Translations under genes and position numbers: made by a program
Shown here: in pieces, positions 1 through 8,799 of the stretch
Position numbering within the stretch: the first letter of the stretch is position 1
Layout: each line of letters begins with the position of its first letter
Source: Rhodoferax sediminis
GTDB lineage: Bacteria > Pseudomonadota > Gammaproteobacteria > Burkholderiales > Burkholderiaceae_C
Assembly: GCF_006970865.1 (NCBI RefSeq)
Contig: NZ_CP035503.1
Span: 1,563,001-1,627,000, forward strand
Reading direction: 5' to 3'
DNA: 64,000 nt
The notes under the pieces: generated by a model
The model's database searches: none
Told to the model about the DNA's origin: nothing
The model's input: the letters and a program-made list of their open reading frames with translations, nothing else

Positions 1-795
1 GCGGGACTGCCCGGCCAGCATCTGCTGGTGCCGGGCCATGTGGTGATTGACAGCATCGACCAGCGGCACCACTTCGTGCGGCACGCCACGCGCGTCAAGC
101 GGCCTCAAGCCGTCTGGCGGACTGGCCTGCACCGATTGGCGCAGGCGCTCCAACGGCCGCAGCGACCAGCTCACGCCCAGCCACACCAGCAGCAGCACGA
201 CGCCCACCAAGCGGGCGCCCTGCAGCAGTTCCTGGCGCAGCAGGTCGGCCTGCGCCTGCACGCGCGCACTGGTGCCCTCGGCCGCCTGGATCAAAACCTG
301 ATAAGGCCGTGCGTGGCCGTCCAGCACGGTGCGGCGCAGCGCCACCACCCGCACCGGATAACCCCGGTAGTGCGCGTCGTACCAGACGAACGGACTATCG
401 TTGCCCGCACTGGCCGGCGGCGCTGGCAGGTCGGGCACGCCGATCAGCGTGACCTCGGCGGCGGGCGGTGCGCCGCCTGATCCATCGGGCAGCGCGTTCA
501 GCCCGACGTGCAGGAGCTTGTGCTGAGGCCGCGTCACGTCGAACATGGCCTGCACGTCGAAGGGCGCCTGCACGCGGATGGAGCCGTCGGCGGCCAGCGC
601 AATGCCCTGACCCAGGGCGTTCACCGGCTCCAGCATGGCCTGGTCGTAGGCGTCCTGCACGAGGTCGTGCTGGGCGCGGTAGTCGTTCCAGCTATCGAGG
701 GCGAGCAGCGCCAGCAGGCAAGGCAGCAGCAGGGCCAGCAGGCGCGCGCGGATGCCGAAGCGCCGCCGCTCAGGTCCCGGACGCGGCATCGGCAT
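1..795 (-). CDS. Sensor histidine kinase, TctE-like, N-terminal part (runs off the window)
   Basis: Partial gene: 265 codons are visible and the kinase core lies beyond position 1. The start is ATG at 795 (or 789), overlapping the end of the response regulator by about 26 bases, so the two are translationally linked. The protein begins with a basic stretch and a membrane helix (residues about 14-25, LLALLLPCLLALLALD). A periplasmic domain of roughly 150 residues follows, then a second helix (LVGVVLLLVWLGVSWSL) and a HAMP-like segment beginning with LRPLERLR. This layout and the periplasmic domain resemble TctE-type sensors, which often respond to organic acids. The ligand cannot be read from the sequence. 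Confidence 0.82.
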   Translation of the reverse strand, partial: MPMPRPGPERRRFGIRARLLALLLPCLLALLALDSWNDYRAQHDLVQDAYDQAMLEPVNALGQGIALAADGSIRVQAPFDVQAMFDVTRPQHKLLHVGLNALPDGSGGAPPAAEVTLIGVPDLPAPPASAGNDSPFVWYDAHYRGYPVRVVALRRTVLDGHARPYQVLIQAAEGTSARVQAQADLLRQELLQGARLVGVVLLLVWLGVSWSLRPLERLRQSVQASPPDGLRPLDARGVPHEVVPLVDAVNHHMARHQQMLAGQSR

Positions 796-1456
796 CGCCT
801 TCCAGCATGTAGCCCAGGCCGCGGATCGTGACGATGCGCACGTCGCTGCCCGCGAGCTTGCGCCGCAGCCGGTGCAGCACCAGTTCGATCGCGTCGGGGC
901 CGGCGCTGCTGTCGTGCGGGAACACCTTGCCCGCAAGCTGCGATTTGCTCACCGGTGTGCCGCTACGCGCCAGCAACGCCTCCAGCGCTGCATGTTCGCG
1001 CGGCGTGAGCGGCAGCAGCACCCCGGCGAGCATGAAGGCCCGGCTCTCGTGGTCGCATGACAGCGAGCCGCAGTGCAGCGGCACATGCGGGCGGCCGCGG
1101 CTGCGCCGCACCAGGGCGGCCAGGCGCGCCTCCAGCTCCTCCAGGGCGAAGGGCTTGGTCAGGAAATCGTCGGCGCCCAGGTTCAGGCCGCGTACCCGGT
1201 CCTGCAGCGAACCCTGCGCGGTCAGCACCAGCACGGGCGTGCGGTAGCCCGCATCGCGCAGATCGGCCAGCAGGGACAGGCCGTGCCGGTCGGGCAGGCG
1301 CAGGTCCAGCACCACGGCGTCGTACTGCGTGCCGGCCATGAGCGCTTCGGCCGTGCCCGCATCGGGCGCGTGGTCGGGCACGAAGCCGCTTTGCTTGAGC
1401 GCGCGCACCAGCCACGACGCCATCTCGAGCTCGTCTTCCACCAGCAAAATGCGCAT
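770..1456 (-). CDS. OmpR/TctD-family response regulator
   Basis: 228 residues. An N-terminal receiver domain carries the acidic pocket (EDE at 7-9), phospho-acceptor Asp51 in VVLDLRLPD, and the conserved Lys in FLTKPF. A C-terminal winged-helix DNA-binding domain ends with RIVTIRGLGYMLE, typical of the OmpR family. It would activate or repress transcription after phosphorylation by the sensor encoded just downstream. It starts 17 bases after the stop of the gabD-type gene on the same strand, so all three may be one transcript. The target genes are unknown. Confidence 0.92.
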   Translation of the reverse strand: MRILLVEDELEMASWLVRALKQSGFVPDHAPDAGTAEALMAGTQYDAVVLDLRLPDRHGLSLLADLRDAGYRTPVLVLTAQGSLQDRVRGLNLGADDFLTKPFALEELEARLAALVRRSRGRPHVPLHCGSLSCDHESRAFMLAGVLLPLTPREHAALEALLARSGTPVSKSQLAGKVFPHDSSAGPDAIELVLHRLRRKLAGSDVRIVTIRGLGYMLEGDADAASGT

Positions 1457-1472
1457 GATCGGGGCGGCAGGC

Positions 1473-2951
1473 CTACTTGAGGATGTCGCCCAGGCAGAGG
1501 TATTTCATTTCAACGTACTCTTCCATGCCGTGGCTGGAGCCTTCGCGGCCCAGGCCGGACTGCTTGACGCCGCCGAACGGCACGTGCTCGGTGGAAATCA
1601 CGCCCGCGTTGATGCCCACCATGCCGTACTCCAGCGCCTCGGCCACGCGGAAGATGCGGCCCACATCGCGGCTGTAGAAATAGCTGGCCAGGCCAAACTC
1701 GGTGTTGTTGGCCGCGGCTATGGCTTCCTGCTCGGTCTTGAAGCGAAACACCGGGGCCAATGGACCAAAGGTTTCCTCGCGCGCGCACAGCATGTCGGCC
1801 GTGGCGTCCGAGATCACGGTGGGCTCGAAGAACTGTCCCTGCAGCTTGCGGCCGCCGACCTGGAGCTTGCCGCCCTTGGCCACCGCATCGGCCACGTGGC
1901 GCGCCACCTTGTCCACCGCCGCGTCTTCGATCAAAGGACCCTGCACCACGCCGTCCTCGAAGCCGTTGCCCACCTTGAGTTGCTTGACCTTGGCGGAGAA
2001 CTTCTGGACAAATTCGTCGTACACCGCGTCCTGCACATACAGGCGGTTGGAGCAGACGCAGGTCTGGCCCGCATTGCGGTATTTGCTGGCCATGGCCCCT
2101 TCGACCGCGCTGTCGATATCGGCATCGTCGAACACGATGAAGGGTGCGTTGCCGCCCAGCTCCAGCGACAGTTTCTTGACCGTGGGCGCACTCTGTGCCA
2201 TCAGGATGCGGCCCACTTCGGTGGAGCCGGTGAAGCTCAGATGCCGCACCACATCGCTGGCGCACAACACCTTGCCAATCGCGATGCTGTTGGTGCTATC
2301 GGCCGAGAGCATGTTGAGCACGCCGGCCGGGATGCCGGCGCGCACCGCCAGTTCGGCGGCCGCCAGCGCGGTCAAAGGGGTCAGCTCGGCCGGCTTGATC
2401 ACCACCGGGCAGCCGGCCGCGAGCGCGGGCGCCACCTTGCGCGTGATCATCGCCAGGGGGAAATTCCAGGGCGTGATCGCGGCGCACACGCCGATCGGCT
2501 GCTTCAGCACAATCACGCGGCGGTTGTTGTCGTATTGCGCCAGGGTTTCGCCGTTGACGCGCTTGGCCTCTTCGGCAAACCATTCGACAAAGCTGGCGCC
2601 ATAGGCGACTTCGCCCCTGGCTTCGGCCAGCGGTTTGCCCTGCTCGGCCGTCATGAGGCGTCCCAGGTCGTCCTGATTCGCCATCAACAGCTGGAACCAG
2701 TTCATCAAAATGGCGTGGCGCTGCTTGGCGGTCTGGCTGCGCCAGGCCGGCCAGGCGGCGTTGGCGGCGGCGATGGCGGCTTCGGCGTCCTGCGCGCCGA
2801 GATTCGCCACGTCGGCCAGTTTGCGGCCGGTGGCCGGGTCCAGCACGTCAAAGCGCGAGGCGCCCTTGAGCCATTGGCCATTCACCAGGGCGTCGGTTTT
2901 GAAAAGGCTGGGGTCTTTGAGCAGCGAAAGGGGGGATGTTTTCATGTCCAT
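1473..2951 (-). CDS. gabD: NAD(P)-dependent succinate-semialdehyde dehydrogenase family protein
   Basis: 492 residues from the ATG at 2951, which has a GGAG ribosome site 7 bases upstream. Longer in-frame starts lack such a site. It has the aldehyde dehydrogenase landmarks: cofactor-binding PWNFPLAM and VIKPAELTPLTA, the catalytic Glu in LELGGNAPF, and the nucleophile Cys in GQTCVC. The double-Cys GQTCVCSNR block is typical of GabD, which oxidises succinate semialdehyde to succinate in GABA or aromatic catabolism. Glutarate semialdehyde is an alternative substrate. It heads a minus-strand group with a two-component system and is divergent from alaS. Confidence 0.88.
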   Translation of the reverse strand: MDMKTSPLSLLKDPSLFKTDALVNGQWLKGASRFDVLDPATGRKLADVANLGAQDAEAAIAAANAAWPAWRSQTAKQRHAILMNWFQLLMANQDDLGRLMTAEQGKPLAEARGEVAYGASFVEWFAEEAKRVNGETLAQYDNNRRVIVLKQPIGVCAAITPWNFPLAMITRKVAPALAAGCPVVIKPAELTPLTALAAAELAVRAGIPAGVLNMLSADSTNSIAIGKVLCASDVVRHLSFTGSTEVGRILMAQSAPTVKKLSLELGGNAPFIVFDDADIDSAVEGAMASKYRNAGQTCVCSNRLYVQDAVYDEFVQKFSAKVKQLKVGNGFEDGVVQGPLIEDAAVDKVARHVADAVAKGGKLQVGGRKLQGQFFEPTVISDATADMLCAREETFGPLAPVFRFKTEQEAIAAANNTEFGLASYFYSRDVGRIFRVAEALEYGMVGINAGVISTEHVPFGGVKQSGLGREGSSHGMEEYVEMKYLCLGDILK

Positions 2952-3077
2952 AAGGGGTCTCCGGAAGGGGGCGGCAGCAAGGTAGTACCGCTGAAGGGGG
3001 GGTATCGTTGTTCTGACAACCTTCAAGCATAGCGCGGATACCGGTGCAGCGCCGCGCGATGCCTATAGCCTGAAACT

Positions 3078-3083
3078 TATAAT
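3078..3083 (+). promoter_or_regulatory. Candidate -10 box upstream of alaS
   Basis: A consensus TATAAT stands about 77 bases before the alaS start, in the short A+T-rich patch of the gabD/alaS divergent gap. No convincing -35 box lies 16-18 bases upstream, so this is only a candidate. Confidence 0.35.
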
Positions 3084-3159
3084 TAAAGGTTGTTCCCAAC
3101 CACGCATTGACGCGCGATCGGCAGCCCCTGACGGCCGTCGGCATGACAACACTCAAAAA

Positions 3160-5796
3160 ATGAGCACACCCACTTTCACCGTTGCCGACATCCGCAAGAC
3201 CTTCCTCGACTTCTTCGCGTCCAAAGGCCACACCGTGGTGCCTTCGAGCTCCCTGGTGCCAGCGAACGACCCGACGCTGATGTTCACCAACTCGGGCATG
3301 GTGCAGTTCAAGGACGTGTTCCTCGGCACCGACAAGCGCAGCTACGTGCGCGCGGCCTCGGTGCAGGCCTGCCTGCGCGCGGGCGGCAAGCACAACGACC
3401 TGGAGAACGTGGGCTACACCGCGCGGCACCACACTTTCTTCGAGATGCTGGGCAACTGGAGCTTCGGCGACTACTTCAAGCGCGAGTCGATCCAGTGGGG
3501 CTGGGAGCTGCTGACCCAGGTCTACAAGCTGCCCGCCGACAAGCTCTGGGCCACGGTCTACATCGACGACGACGAGGCCTATGACATCTGGACCCAGGAC
3601 ATCGGCCTGCCGCCCGAACGCGTGGTGCGCATCGGCGACAACAAGGGCGCGAAGTACGCGTCCGACAACTTCTGGATGATGGCCGACACCGGCCCGTGCG
3701 GCCCGTGCTCCGAGATCTTCTATGACCACGGCGAAGGCATCCCCGGCGGCCCGCCGGGCAGCCCGGACGCCGACGGCGACCGCTATATCGAGATCTGGAA
3801 CCACGTGTTCATGCAGTTCGACATGCAGCCCGATGGCTCGGTGAAACCGTTGCCCGCGCCGTGCGTGGACACCGGCATGGGCCTGGAGCGGCTGGCCGCC
3901 ATCCTGCAGCACGTGCACAGCAACTACGAGATCGATATTTTCGAGGCGCTCATCAAGGCGGCCGCGCGCGAGACCGGTTGCGACGACCTGGGCAACAAGA
4001 GCCTGCGCGTGATTGCCGACCACATCCGCGCCACCGCCTTCCTCGTGAGCGACGGCGTGAATCCGAGCAACGAAGGGCGCGGCTATGTGCAGCGGCGCAT
4101 CATTCGCCGCGCCATTCGCCACGGCTACCAGCTCGGTAAGAAGACGCCGTTCTTCTATAAGCTGGTGCCCGACCTGGTGGCGCTGATGGGCGAGGCCTAC
4201 CCGAACCTCGCGGCCCAGCAGCAGCGCATCATGGACGTACTCATGACCGAAGAGGAGCGCTTCTTCGAAACGCTGGAGCACGGCATGGCCATCCTCGATG
4301 CCGCGCTGGCCGGCGGCACCCAAGTGCTGCCCGGTGAAGTGGCCTTCAAGCTGCACGACACCTTCGGTTTTCCGCTCGATTTGTCGGCCGACGTGTGCCG
4401 CGAGCGCGGCGTGGCGGTGGACGAGGCCGGTTTTCATGCGGCGATGGATCGACAAAAGGCCCAGGCCCGCGCCGCCGGCAAGTTCAAGATGGACCGCGCG
4501 CTCGAATACGCGGGCCTGGGCAACACCTTCATCGGCTACGACCAGCTTGCGCAGACTACCAAAATCGTAGCGCTGTATCAAGACGGGAAGCCGACTGACG
4601 AGCTAAAAGCAGGTCAAGCCGGGGTGGTGGTATTGGCGTCCACGCCGTTTTATGCGGAGAGCGGCGGCCAGGTCGGCGACGAGGGCACCATTGCCAGCGA
4701 CACGGCCCGGTTCGATGTGGCCGACACGCAAAAAATCAAGGCCGATGTGTTCGGCCATCACGGCACGCTGGCGCAGGGCTCGCTCAAGGTGGGCGATGCG
4801 GTGACGGCGCAGGTCGCCACGGCCGTGCGCGCACAAACCATGCGCAACCACAGCGTGACGCACCTGATGCACAAGGCGCTGCGCGAGGTGCTGGGCCCGC
4901 ACGTGCAGCAAAAGGGCTCACTGGTGAATGCGTCGCGCACGCGCTTTGACTTTGCGCACAATGCGCCGGTGTCGAATGCGGACATCGCGGAAATCGAGCG
5001 CCGTGTCAACGCCGAAATCCTGGCCAACTCGGCCACCAGCGCGACGGTGATGGACATTGAGTCGGCCAAAAATTCGGGCGCGATGATGCTGTTTGGCGAA
5101 AAGTACGGCGATGAAGTTCGCGTGCTGGAGATCGGCACCTCCAAAGAACTGTGCGGGGGCACCCACGTGCAGCGCACGGGCGATATTGGCTTCTTCAAGA
5201 TCGTGGCCGAGAGCGGCGTCGCTGCCGGCGTGCGCCGCGTGGAAGCGGTGACGGGCAGCGTGGCGATGGCCTATGTGCAAGAGCTCGAAGCCGCCATGGC
5301 CAAGGCCTCCGCGGCGCTCAAGACGCAGCCTGCGGAACTGGTGACACGGATTGCGCAGGTGCAGGATCAGGTCAGGACGCTGGAAAAGGAAGTCGCAACG
5401 CTCAAGGGCAAGCTGGCGTCCAGCCAGGGCGACGAGTTGATGGCGCAGGCGGTGGATGTCAAGGGCATCAAGGTGCTCGCAGCCCGGCTCGATGGTGCCG
5501 ACGCGAAAACGCTGCGCGATACGCTGGACAAACTCAAGGACAAGCTCAAGACGGCGGCCATCGTGCTCGCCACGGTGGACGGCGACAAGGTGCAGATCGC
5601 GGCCGGCGTGACGGCCGACAGCCTGGGCCGCGTCAAGGCCGGCGAGCTGGTCAACTTCGTGGCGCAACAGGTCGGCGGCAAGGGCGGCGGCAAGCCGGAC
5701 ATGGCCATGGCTGGCGGCACCCACCCGGCGGGCTTGGCGGGGGCGCTGGCGAGCGTGCCGGCCTGGGTGGCCGGCAAGGTTGGAGGTGCTATTTAA
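3160..5796 (+). CDS. alaS: Alanine-tRNA ligase
   Basis: 878 residues, the normal length. The class II catalytic core is at the N-terminus ([17 protein letters not shown], then [15 protein letters not shown]). The editing domain has the zinc-binding [11 protein letters not shown] and [11 protein letters not shown] motifs, and a C-terminal coiled coil and DHHA1-type domain follow. It charges tRNA-Ala and clears mischarged Ser/Gly. Its TAA stop lies inside a 55-bp repeat that continues into the next gene. A weaker repeat-like patch with unusually A+T-rich codons sits inside the gene near 4555-4609. Confidence 0.98.
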   Translation: MSTPTFTVADIRKTFLDFFASKGHTVVPSSSLVPANDPTLMFTNSGMVQFKDVFLGTDKRSYVRAASVQACLRAGGKHNDLENVGYTARHHTFFEMLGNWSFGDYFKRESIQWGWELLTQVYKLPADKLWATVYIDDDEAYDIWTQDIGLPPERVVRIGDNKGAKYASDNFWMMADTGPCGPCSEIFYDHGEGIPGGPPGSPDADGDRYIEIWNHVFMQFDMQPDGSVKPLPAPCVDTGMGLERLAAILQHVHSNYEIDIFEALIKAAARETGCDDLGNKSLRVIADHIRATAFLVSDGVNPSNEGRGYVQRRIIRRAIRHGYQLGKKTPFFYKLVPDLVALMGEAYPNLAAQQQRIMDVLMTEEERFFETLEHGMAILDAALAGGTQVLPGEVAFKLHDTFGFPLDLSADVCRERGVAVDEAGFHAAMDRQKAQARAAGKFKMDRALEYAGLGNTFIGYDQLAQTTKIVALYQDGKPTDELKAGQAGVVVLASTPFYAESGGQVGDEGTIASDTARFDVADTQKIKADVFGHHGTLAQGSLKVGDAVTAQVATAVRAQTMRNHSVTHLMHKALREVLGPHVQQKGSLVNASRTRFDFAHNAPVSNADIAEIERRVNAEILANSATSATVMDIESAKNSGAMMLFGEKYGDEVRVLEIGTSKELCGGTHVQRTGDIGFFKIVAESGVAAGVRRVEAVTGSVAMAYVQELEAAMAKASAALKTQPAELVTRIAQVQDQVRTLEKEVATLKGKLASSQGDELMAQAVDVKGIKVLAARLDGADAKTLRDTLDKLKDKLKTAAIVLATVDGDKVQIAAGVTADSLGRVKAGELVNFVAQQVGGKGGGKPDMAMAGGTHPAGLAGALASVPAWVAGKVGGAI
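4555..4609 (+). repeat. 55-bp repeat family A, weak copy inside alaS
   Basis: The left half fits well: ACTAC, 7 bases, GTAGC. The right block only partly matches GGGCTACAG. The encoded protein shows no extra residues relative to the AlaS I remember, so this may be chance or a fully assimilated copy. Confidence 0.35.
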
Positions 5797-5842
5797 TGAA
5801 TAGCTATCTGCGCATATGGAACAAGGGCTACAGCACGATATG
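5788..5842 (+). repeat. 55-bp repeat family A, clear copy at the alaS/thioredoxin junction
   Basis: GCTAT, 7 bases, ATAGC, 20 bases, GGGCTACAG. It begins inside the last codons of alaS, supplies its TAA stop (5794-5796), and ends on the ATG at 5840-5842 proposed as the start of the next gene. The repeat therefore makes up nearly the entire junction. Confidence 0.8.
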
Positions 5843-6373
5843 ACTGATATCACGTCGGAGCGGCGGCAGTTTCTCAAACATCTGGCCGTGCTTACTGCGG
5901 CGGGTGCTGGCGCGGCCTGGGCGAAGGATTTTGAAGTTTCGCGCTGGCCTGCCGGGCAGCGCGCACCGTCGTTGCAAGCCGCCGATCTCGACGGCAAAAC
6001 CTGGCGGTTGGCCGACTTGCGCGGCCGCGCGGTGCTGCTCAATTTCTGGGCCAGCTGGTGCCCGCCATGCCGCGCCGAGATGCCGTCGCTGCAGGACATG
6101 GCCGCGATCTACGGGCCCGACAAAATCGTGGTGCTGGCCATCAACTTCAAGGAATCCAGGGCCACGGCCGCGCGCTTTGCGCAGGCGTCGGCCTTGAGTT
6201 TGCCTGTGCTGCTGGACCCCGCGGGCGACATGGCGCGGCAGTGGGGTGCGCGCATTTTTCCCACCACGGTGCTGATCGATGCCACCGGCCAGCCGCGCCA
6301 GCGCGTGCAGGGCGAGGTGGAGTGGACCGGTCAGGCCGCGGAGCAATTGATCGCACCGCTGCTGATGCGTTAA
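5840..6373 (+). CDS. TlpA-like thioredoxin-family protein with twin-arginine-type leader
   Basis: About 177 residues from the ATG at 5840; an alternative ATG is at 5816. The leader has SERRQFLKHL followed by a hydrophobic stretch and AWA, suggesting Tat-dependent export, although the RR context is not a perfect SRRxFLK. The mature part is a TlpA/ResA-like redoxin with WCPPC in FWASWCPPCRAEMP and a cis-proline region FPTTVLID. It probably reduces or oxidises disulfides in periplasmic proteins, for example during cytochrome c maturation. It directly follows alaS. Confidence 0.85.
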   Translation: MTDITSERRQFLKHLAVLTAAGAGAAWAKDFEVSRWPAGQRAPSLQAADLDGKTWRLADLRGRAVLLNFWASWCPPCRAEMPSLQDMAAIYGPDKIVVLAINFKESRATAARFAQASALSLPVLLDPAGDMARQWGARIFPTTVLIDATGQPRQRVQGEVEWTGQAAEQLIAPLLMR

Positions 6374-6403
6374 CGCAGCGAAGGGTCGCCTGGGGCAAGT
6401 TCA

Positions 6404-6453
6404 GCCCCCTCGAGGGGGCAGTGCAGTACGCGAAGCGACAAAGCATGGGGGCC
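6404..6453 (+). repeat. Repeat family B, copy 1 (GC palindrome plus conserved tail)
   Basis: A perfect 16-bp palindrome (GCCCCCTC/GAGGGGGC, 6404-6419) is followed by a tail reading AGTGCAGTACGCGAAGCGAC and then AAAGCATGGGGGCC. A second copy is at 43503-43550. Both are intergenic. The G+C-rich hairpin could act on mRNA ends, but there is no T tract. Confidence 0.75.
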
Positions 6454-6534
6454 GGGCAACGCGTTACTGCGGCGGTTTACCCCGGCTGCAGGGCAAGGCG
6501 CCGGCATCGGTGGGGAGTGGGGGCCTCTCAAGGT

Positions 6535-6868
6535 ACAGCGCGTCAGCGCGTACGCCACCAGCACGAAATCGGCTATGTTCGCGGCTATTGGCCGCGCGCT
6601 GCCGCCCACGAACAGGCCGGCGATCGCCGTTACCAGCGCGCCGGTGACGAACCGCAGCGTGTGCCCATCAATGTCGAGGCCGTTCCGGCGATTGCGCCGT
6701 GCTTTTCCAGCGCGAGTACGGTGGTGGTCGGCACCACCAGGCCGAGGAAGCCGTAGCCCACGAACAGCATGGTCAGCATGACGTCCAGGCGCTGCACGCC
6801 GGCCAGGAACCGGCCATGGGGCGCCATGCACATCTCTCCATGGCGGCTCAAAGCGGACGCAGTCACCG
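6535..6868 (-). pseudogene. C-terminal remnant of a Bcr/CflA-like MFS drug transporter, frameshifted
   Basis: One frame reads FLAGVQRLDVMLTMLFVGYG through VLALEKHGAIAGTASTLMGT. The next part, LRFVTGALVTAIAGLF through YALTR, is in another frame. A GT/AC dinucleotide duplicated at about 6659-6662 accounts for the shift: removing two bases restores MGTLRFVTG. Only the last two or three helices of a roughly 400-residue transporter remain. The rest is missing and is not found on the far side of the adjacent insertion sequence. Confidence 0.75.
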
Positions 6869-6874
6869 CGGAGC

Positions 6875-8042
6875 TAGTGTAGTGTTGCGATCTTGTGGGA
6901 ACTTAAATCAAGGACGGGTCTCCGATGCTCTACTACGAAGCAGAGTGGAGAACGCAAGTGCGAGTTGCCCCCGAGATTGTGCTGACCGATGAGGAGCGAG
7001 CCGAGTTGACGCGGCTGGCCTGCTCCAAGCTCACCAGCGTGAGGCTGGCGCTGCGCGCACGCATCGTGTTGCTGGCTGCGCAGGGGCTGCAGAACAAGGA
7101 GATTGCCGGGCAGGTGGGCGTGGGCCGGGTGCAGGTGTCGCGCTGGCGTGAGCGCTATCTCGAGTCGCGGCGTGCGGGCATCGAGCGCGATCTGCCGCGC
7201 GGCGCGCCGCCGGTGAAGGTGGACATTGCTCGCCTGGTGGCGTTGACAACCCAGAGCACGCCCGCGGCGGCCACGCACTGGAGCACGCGCAAGATGGGCA
7301 CCGAGTTGGGCGTGAGCGCCAGCACCGTCATGCGCCATTGGCACGCCCACGGCTTGAAGCCGCACGTCGTGCGCGGCTTCAAGGTCTCGCGCGACCCGAA
7401 GTTCGTCGAGAAGCTCGAAGACATCGTGGGCCTGTACATGTCGCCACCCGAGCATGCGCTGGTGCTGTGCTGCGACGAGAAGAGCCAGGTGCAGGCGCTG
7501 GACCGCACGCAGCCCGGACTGCCGATGAAGAAGGGTCGCGCGGCCACCATGACGCACGACTACAAGCGCAACGGCACCACCACCTTGTTCGCCGCACTCA
7601 ACGTGCTGGACGGCCAGGTCATCGGCCAGTGCCAGCAGCACCACACCCACATCGAGTGGCTGAAGTTCCTGCGCCAAATCGATCGGGAAACGCCCAAGGA
7701 CAAGACGCTGCATCTGATTGCCGACAACTACGCCACGCACAAGCACCCGGCCGTGCAGGACTGGCTGGCCAAGCATCCGCGCTTCAACATGCACTTCACA
7801 CCCACCTCGGCGTCGTGGCTGAACATGGTCGAGCGCTTCTTTCGCGACATCACCACCGAGCGGCTGCGCCGGGGCGTGTTCACCAGCGTGCCCGAACTCG
7901 TCACTGCCATCGATGAGTACGTCACGCATCACAACACCAACCCCAAACCGTTCATCTGGACCAAGAGCGCTCGGGACATCCTGCAGAAGGTCATTCGTGC
8001 GAATCACCGCTTAAGTGCCAAACAGAATGGAACACTGCACTA
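6875..8042 (+). mobile_element. IS630-family insertion sequence
   Basis: About 1.17 kb. The left end (after TA at 6875-6876) and the inverted right end (before TA at 8041-8042) match at about 20 of 28 positions: GTGTAGTGTTGCGATCTTGT against GTGCAGTGTTCCATTCTGTT. Flanking TA dinucleotides fit the TA target duplication of this family. It contains one intact transposase gene. It lies between an MFS remnant and a marR gene. Neither neighbouring sequence continues across it, so the target is unclear. Confidence 0.88.
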
Positions 8043-8043
8043 G
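6925..8043 (+). CDS. IS630-family DDE transposase
   Basis: 372 residues. Helix-turn-helix domains lie at the N-terminus (about residues 30-75, NKEIAGQVGVGRVQVSRWR, and again near SASTVMRHWHAHG). A DDE nuclease core follows, with the acidic residues in CCDEKSQ, LIADNYATHKH and SASWLNMVERFF. The frame is intact, so the element may be active. The last sense codon is also the last triplet of the element (8038-8040). The TAG stop is TA from the target duplication plus a flanking G. The true start could be slightly downstream of 6925. Confidence 0.92.
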   Translation: MLYYEAEWRTQVRVAPEIVLTDEERAELTRLACSKLTSVRLALRARIVLLAAQGLQNKEIAGQVGVGRVQVSRWRERYLESRRAGIERDLPRGAPPVKVDIARLVALTTQSTPAAATHWSTRKMGTELGVSASTVMRHWHAHGLKPHVVRGFKVSRDPKFVEKLEDIVGLYMSPPEHALVLCCDEKSQVQALDRTQPGLPMKKGRAATMTHDYKRNGTTTLFAALNVLDGQVIGQCQQHHTHIEWLKFLRQIDRETPKDKTLHLIADNYATHKHPAVQDWLAKHPRFNMHFTPTSASWLNMVERFFRDITTERLRRGVFTSVPELVTAIDEYVTHHNTNPKPFIWTKSARDILQKVIRANHRLSAKQNGTLH

Positions 8044-8082
8044 AAAGATGGCGAAATGTTTACGTTTTGATCGGCACTCGCG

Positions 8083-8673
8083 TCACTTAGTCCGCGACCT
8101 GCTTCTGGACATGCCCGGTGCATCGTTAATGCTCGTTGGCCATAACCCGCCGACGCTTTCGGGTTTGACAAAGCGACGACTGCCGCCATGGCGCCGGTCG
8201 GCCTTTGCCACGACGGGGTGTGAGTTGCTTAGTCGCTCCGCTACTTCCGTCAACCGTGTCAACGCCCTGTCGAACGCCGCAAGCTCCGAGGCTGTCAGCG
8301 CATGCAGCACCATGTTGTTGAATTTCACTGATTGCGGAAATAGCTCGTCATAGAGCTTTCGCCCCTGGTCGGTGAGCTCTACTTGGGCACGGCGCTTGTC
8401 CTCGGGCATGCCGACCCGCGTCATCAGCTTCTTGGCCACCAGCTCGGTGATGTGGCGTGACACCCTGGCGCGCTCGAGGTGCCCCCTCGCCGCAAGTTCC
8501 GATGGCGACATCACCCCGTGAGCGGCCAGTATGGCGATCAGCCGCCACTCCCGACGGGTGATGCCATAGAGGCCCTCACAGAGGCGAACCACCATCACAC
8601 CGCTGCTCGCCAGCAGGCAGTTGAGCCTGTAGTTGAGCAAATCATCGACGGTGGCGGGCTGGTCGAAAGACAT
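8083..8673 (-). CDS. MarR-family transcriptional regulator
   Basis: 196 residues. The winged helix-turn-helix is visible: YGITRREWRLIAILAAHG, then MSPSELAARGHLERARVSRH, and the wing VGMPEDKRRAQVELTDQG. The C-terminal tail of about 45 residues after the usual end (RLTEVAERLSNS) is basic and unusual for the family. It is divergent from ligA, with a candidate operator in the 126-bp gap. It is therefore the likely regulator of the 4-hydroxybenzoate/protocatechuate genes, perhaps sensing an aromatic acid or its CoA ester. Confidence 0.88.
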   Translation of the reverse strand: MSFDQPATVDDLLNYRLNCLLASSGVMVVRLCEGLYGITRREWRLIAILAAHGVMSPSELAARGHLERARVSRHITELVAKKLMTRVGMPEDKRRAQVELTDQGRKLYDELFPQSVKFNNMVLHALTASELAAFDRALTRLTEVAERLSNSHPVVAKADRRHGGSRRFVKPESVGGLWPTSINDAPGMSRSRSRTK

Positions 8674-8703
8674 ATGAGAAGCAGATCCTGCGGGGCCTAA
8701 AGG

Positions 8704-8722
8704 TAGTTGTATAGATGAACTA
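8704..8722. promoter_or_regulatory. Candidate MarR operator between marR and ligA
   Basis: Imperfect inverted repeat TAGTT, 9 bases, AACTA, in an A+T-rich stretch 31 bases before the marR start and 78 bases before ligA. Length and position suit a MarR dimer, but the arms are only 5 bp. Confidence 0.4.
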
Positions 8723-8799
8723 TATCTCCGACTCTTAAGCTCCGCACCTCGGCGGGCGAATCTTGCTTGCCTGTGCCTCCGTAACTAAAGAATCTTTTA

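Noticed and set aside
1681..1735. Another family A repeat in gabD
   Set aside because: ATAGC is present, but neither the first block nor GGGCTACAG occurs at the right spacing, and the protein is ordinary GabD.
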